64,000 nt of DNA, taken from assembly GCA_024697595.1 (NCBI GenBank), contig JAILFK010000058.1, positions 24,526-88,525 on the forward strand, read 5' to 3'. This DNA is from Lachnospiraceae bacterium. GTDB taxonomy: Bacteria; Bacillota; Clostridia; Lachnospirales; Lachnospiraceae. Shown here piece after piece: positions 63,010-64,000 of this stretch. The notes under the pieces were generated by a model that was given only the letters and a program-made list of their open reading frames with translations, was not told the DNA's origin and ran no database searches. Both the position numbers and the translations under genes were made by a program. Numbering within the stretch: position 1 is the first letter of the stretch; every line of letters starts with the position of its first letter.

Positions 63010-63873
63010 ATGAAGACAGGAGTACAACAAATAATGCTTGGCACCCTCACCAAAAGTGAAGAGGTCACAATCAAAATATTAAAAAATATCAAGGCAATGG
63101 GGTATGATGGCATCGAGTTAAACGGATTTATGATTCGCCCCAGTTCTATGATGGTTAGGGCTTTGACTAAATTTGCTGGCATGCCTACCGGAAACGGTGG
63201 CAAATTCGATTGGCTAAAGATGACTCAGGAAGCTGACCTTGAAATCATAAGCATCCATGAAGATTTAAACGGGATAAAAAATAATCCTGAAAACATAATA
63301 GCTGAATGCAAAAAATTCAATACCAATAACATAGTTATTACCGGTATGTATAGATTTGATTATACCGACCCCAAATCAATGACAGACCTATGCCAGGATT
63401 TAAATAGTTGTGGTAAATATTTAAAAGAAGAGGGAATAACCCTAATGTATCACAATCACAATGTAGATTTTTTAAAAGTACAGGGCACAGATGAAAGTGC
63501 ATTAGAATTCATCATAAATAATACTGATCCAAACTATCTACATTTTGAGTTCGATTCCTATTGGGCCTGTGAGTGCGGAGTCAACGTACCTGCTATGATG
63601 GAAAAAATAGGAAAGCGTATGAACCTATACCATATAAATGACCGCGGTTCTCGTATGACTGGTCCTGCCATGACACCAATTATAAAATCTGATGCCATGG
63701 AACTTGGCACAGGAAATATGGATTTAAAAACTATGGTTGATATTGCACAAAAAAACGAAGTAGAGGCCATTGTTTTAGAGACTCACAAGAACTGGATAGA
63801 CAATAATCCACTGAAATCTATAGACCTCAGCGGAAAATATTTGCATAATCTGTTAAATAAGGGTCACTTGTAA
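63010..63873 (+). CDS. Sugar phosphate isomerase/epimerase, xylose-isomerase-like TIM barrel
   Basis: A 287-residue AP-endonuclease-2-type barrel, as in IolE, ketose epimerases and related sugar enzymes. Metal ligands can be placed at the Glu of YDGIELNGF, the Glu/His of ISIHEDL, the Asp/His block HFEFDSYWA and the Glu of IVLETHKN. A typical YHNHNVDF segment is present. Substrate unknown; IolE-like or xylose-type sugars are plausible. A strong AGGAGG RBS precedes the ATG. A terminator follows. Confidence 0.85.
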   Translation: MKTGVQQIMLGTLTKSEEVTIKILKNIKAMGYDGIELNGFMIRPSSMMVRALTKFAGMPTGNGGKFDWLKMTQEADLEIISIHEDLNGIKNNPENIIAECKKFNTNNIVITGMYRFDYTDPKSMTDLCQDLNSCGKYLKEEGITLMYHNHNVDFLKVQGTDESALEFIINNTDPNYLHFEFDSYWACECGVNVPAMMEKIGKRMNLYHINDRGSRMTGPAMTPIIKSDAMELGTGNMDLKTMVDIAQKNEVEAIVLETHKNWIDNNPLKSIDLSGKYLHNLLNKGHL

Positions 63874-63880
63874 AAGTTAA

Positions 63881-63942
63881 TTCCACTTTGTAGGATTAAA
63901 TTCCACCTTGTATGAGTAAAATCTACGGGGTGGAATATTTTT
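63881..63942 (+). terminator. Terminator and short direct repeat after the isomerase
   Basis: TTCCACCTTGTA (63901-63912) pairs with TACGGGGTGGAA (63924-63935) over 12 bp, including G-T pairs, and is followed by TATTTTTG. The left arm repeats TTCCACTTTGTA at 63881-63892, 20 bases before. Alternatively these repeats are the end of a mobile element outside the window. A further inverted repeat ACTAAAAATC / GATTTTTAGT spans 63945-63988. Confidence 0.7.
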
Positions 63943-64000
63943 GTACTAAAAATCATTTGTTTTAATCGAAAATCACTGGATTTTTAGTAAAAACATCTTA

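Overview
The window is AT-rich DNA from a strictly anaerobic low-G+C Firmicute, most likely a Lachnospiraceae (Butyrivibrio / Pseudobutyrivibrio / Roseburia type). The evidence is a type III glutamine synthetase, LL-diaminopimelate aminotransferase plus diaminopimelate dehydrogenase, a monomeric [FeFe] hydrogenase, GH2 and GH3 glycosidases, aldo/keto reductases with C-terminal ferredoxin domains, a CIRCE element and strong AGGAGG ribosome binding sites. Genus is inferred from gene content only. Nearly all genes lie on the minus strand; plus-strand genes are found only at 34.8-35.6 kb, 51.2-53.6 kb and 61.3-63.9 kb. No rRNA, tRNA, CRISPR array, transposase or phage gene was recognised.

Layout. 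0-7 kb: partial dapL, then a nitrogen-assimilation block (Amt ammonium channel fused to a PII domain, glnN, asnB) separated by strong hairpins. 6.8-10.3 kb: LUD-domain protein, GH3 beta-glucosidase, small TSCPD protein. 10.4-20.7 kb: a chemoreceptor, a 1769-residue PAS/GGDEF/EAL/GAF protein with two degenerate and one intact GGDEF domain, and a LacZ-type beta-galactosidase. 20.7-24.4 kb: an FAD oxidoreductase and a four-gene cassette of unrecognised small proteins preceded by what looks like a truncated gene. 24.5-31.9 kb: SDR dehydrogenase, TcdA, TraX-like membrane protein, a LytS-type kinase with a REC/SARP-like regulator, an HD hydrolase and a membrane diguanylate cyclase. 32-34.6 kb: an ArsR / HMA chaperone / P-type ATPase metal-efflux operon with a clear promoter and overlapping operator. 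34.8-45 kb: YlmH, an OhrR-GPx peroxide pair with an OhrR-like operator, phosphatases, two Fe-S aldo/keto reductases, an anchored FKBP, proC, an aminotransferase and rarA. 45-50.9 kb: PilZ protein, CIRCE-controlled clpB, Bax1-I membrane protein and a lipoprotein nuclease. 51-53.9 kb: plus-strand GPH sugar transporter with two small genes, bracketed by unusual repeats. 54-61 kb: [FeFe] hydrogenase, phosphatase, ddh, esterase and a CbiMQO metal importer. 61.3-64 kb: membrane glycosyltransferase-like protein and a TIM-barrel isomerase.

How the genes work together. Several genes belong to c-di-GMP signalling (the multi-domain GGDEF/EAL protein, the membrane diguanylate cyclase and the PilZ effector). 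Others take up ammonium and build glutamine and asparagine, hydrolyse plant or milk beta-glycosides, and handle metal or peroxide stress. The least explained items are the 22.2-24.4 kb cassette, the 62-bp tandem repeats at 53.7 kb, the three 17-bp direct repeats before the sugar transporter, and the domain arrangement of the 1769-residue protein.
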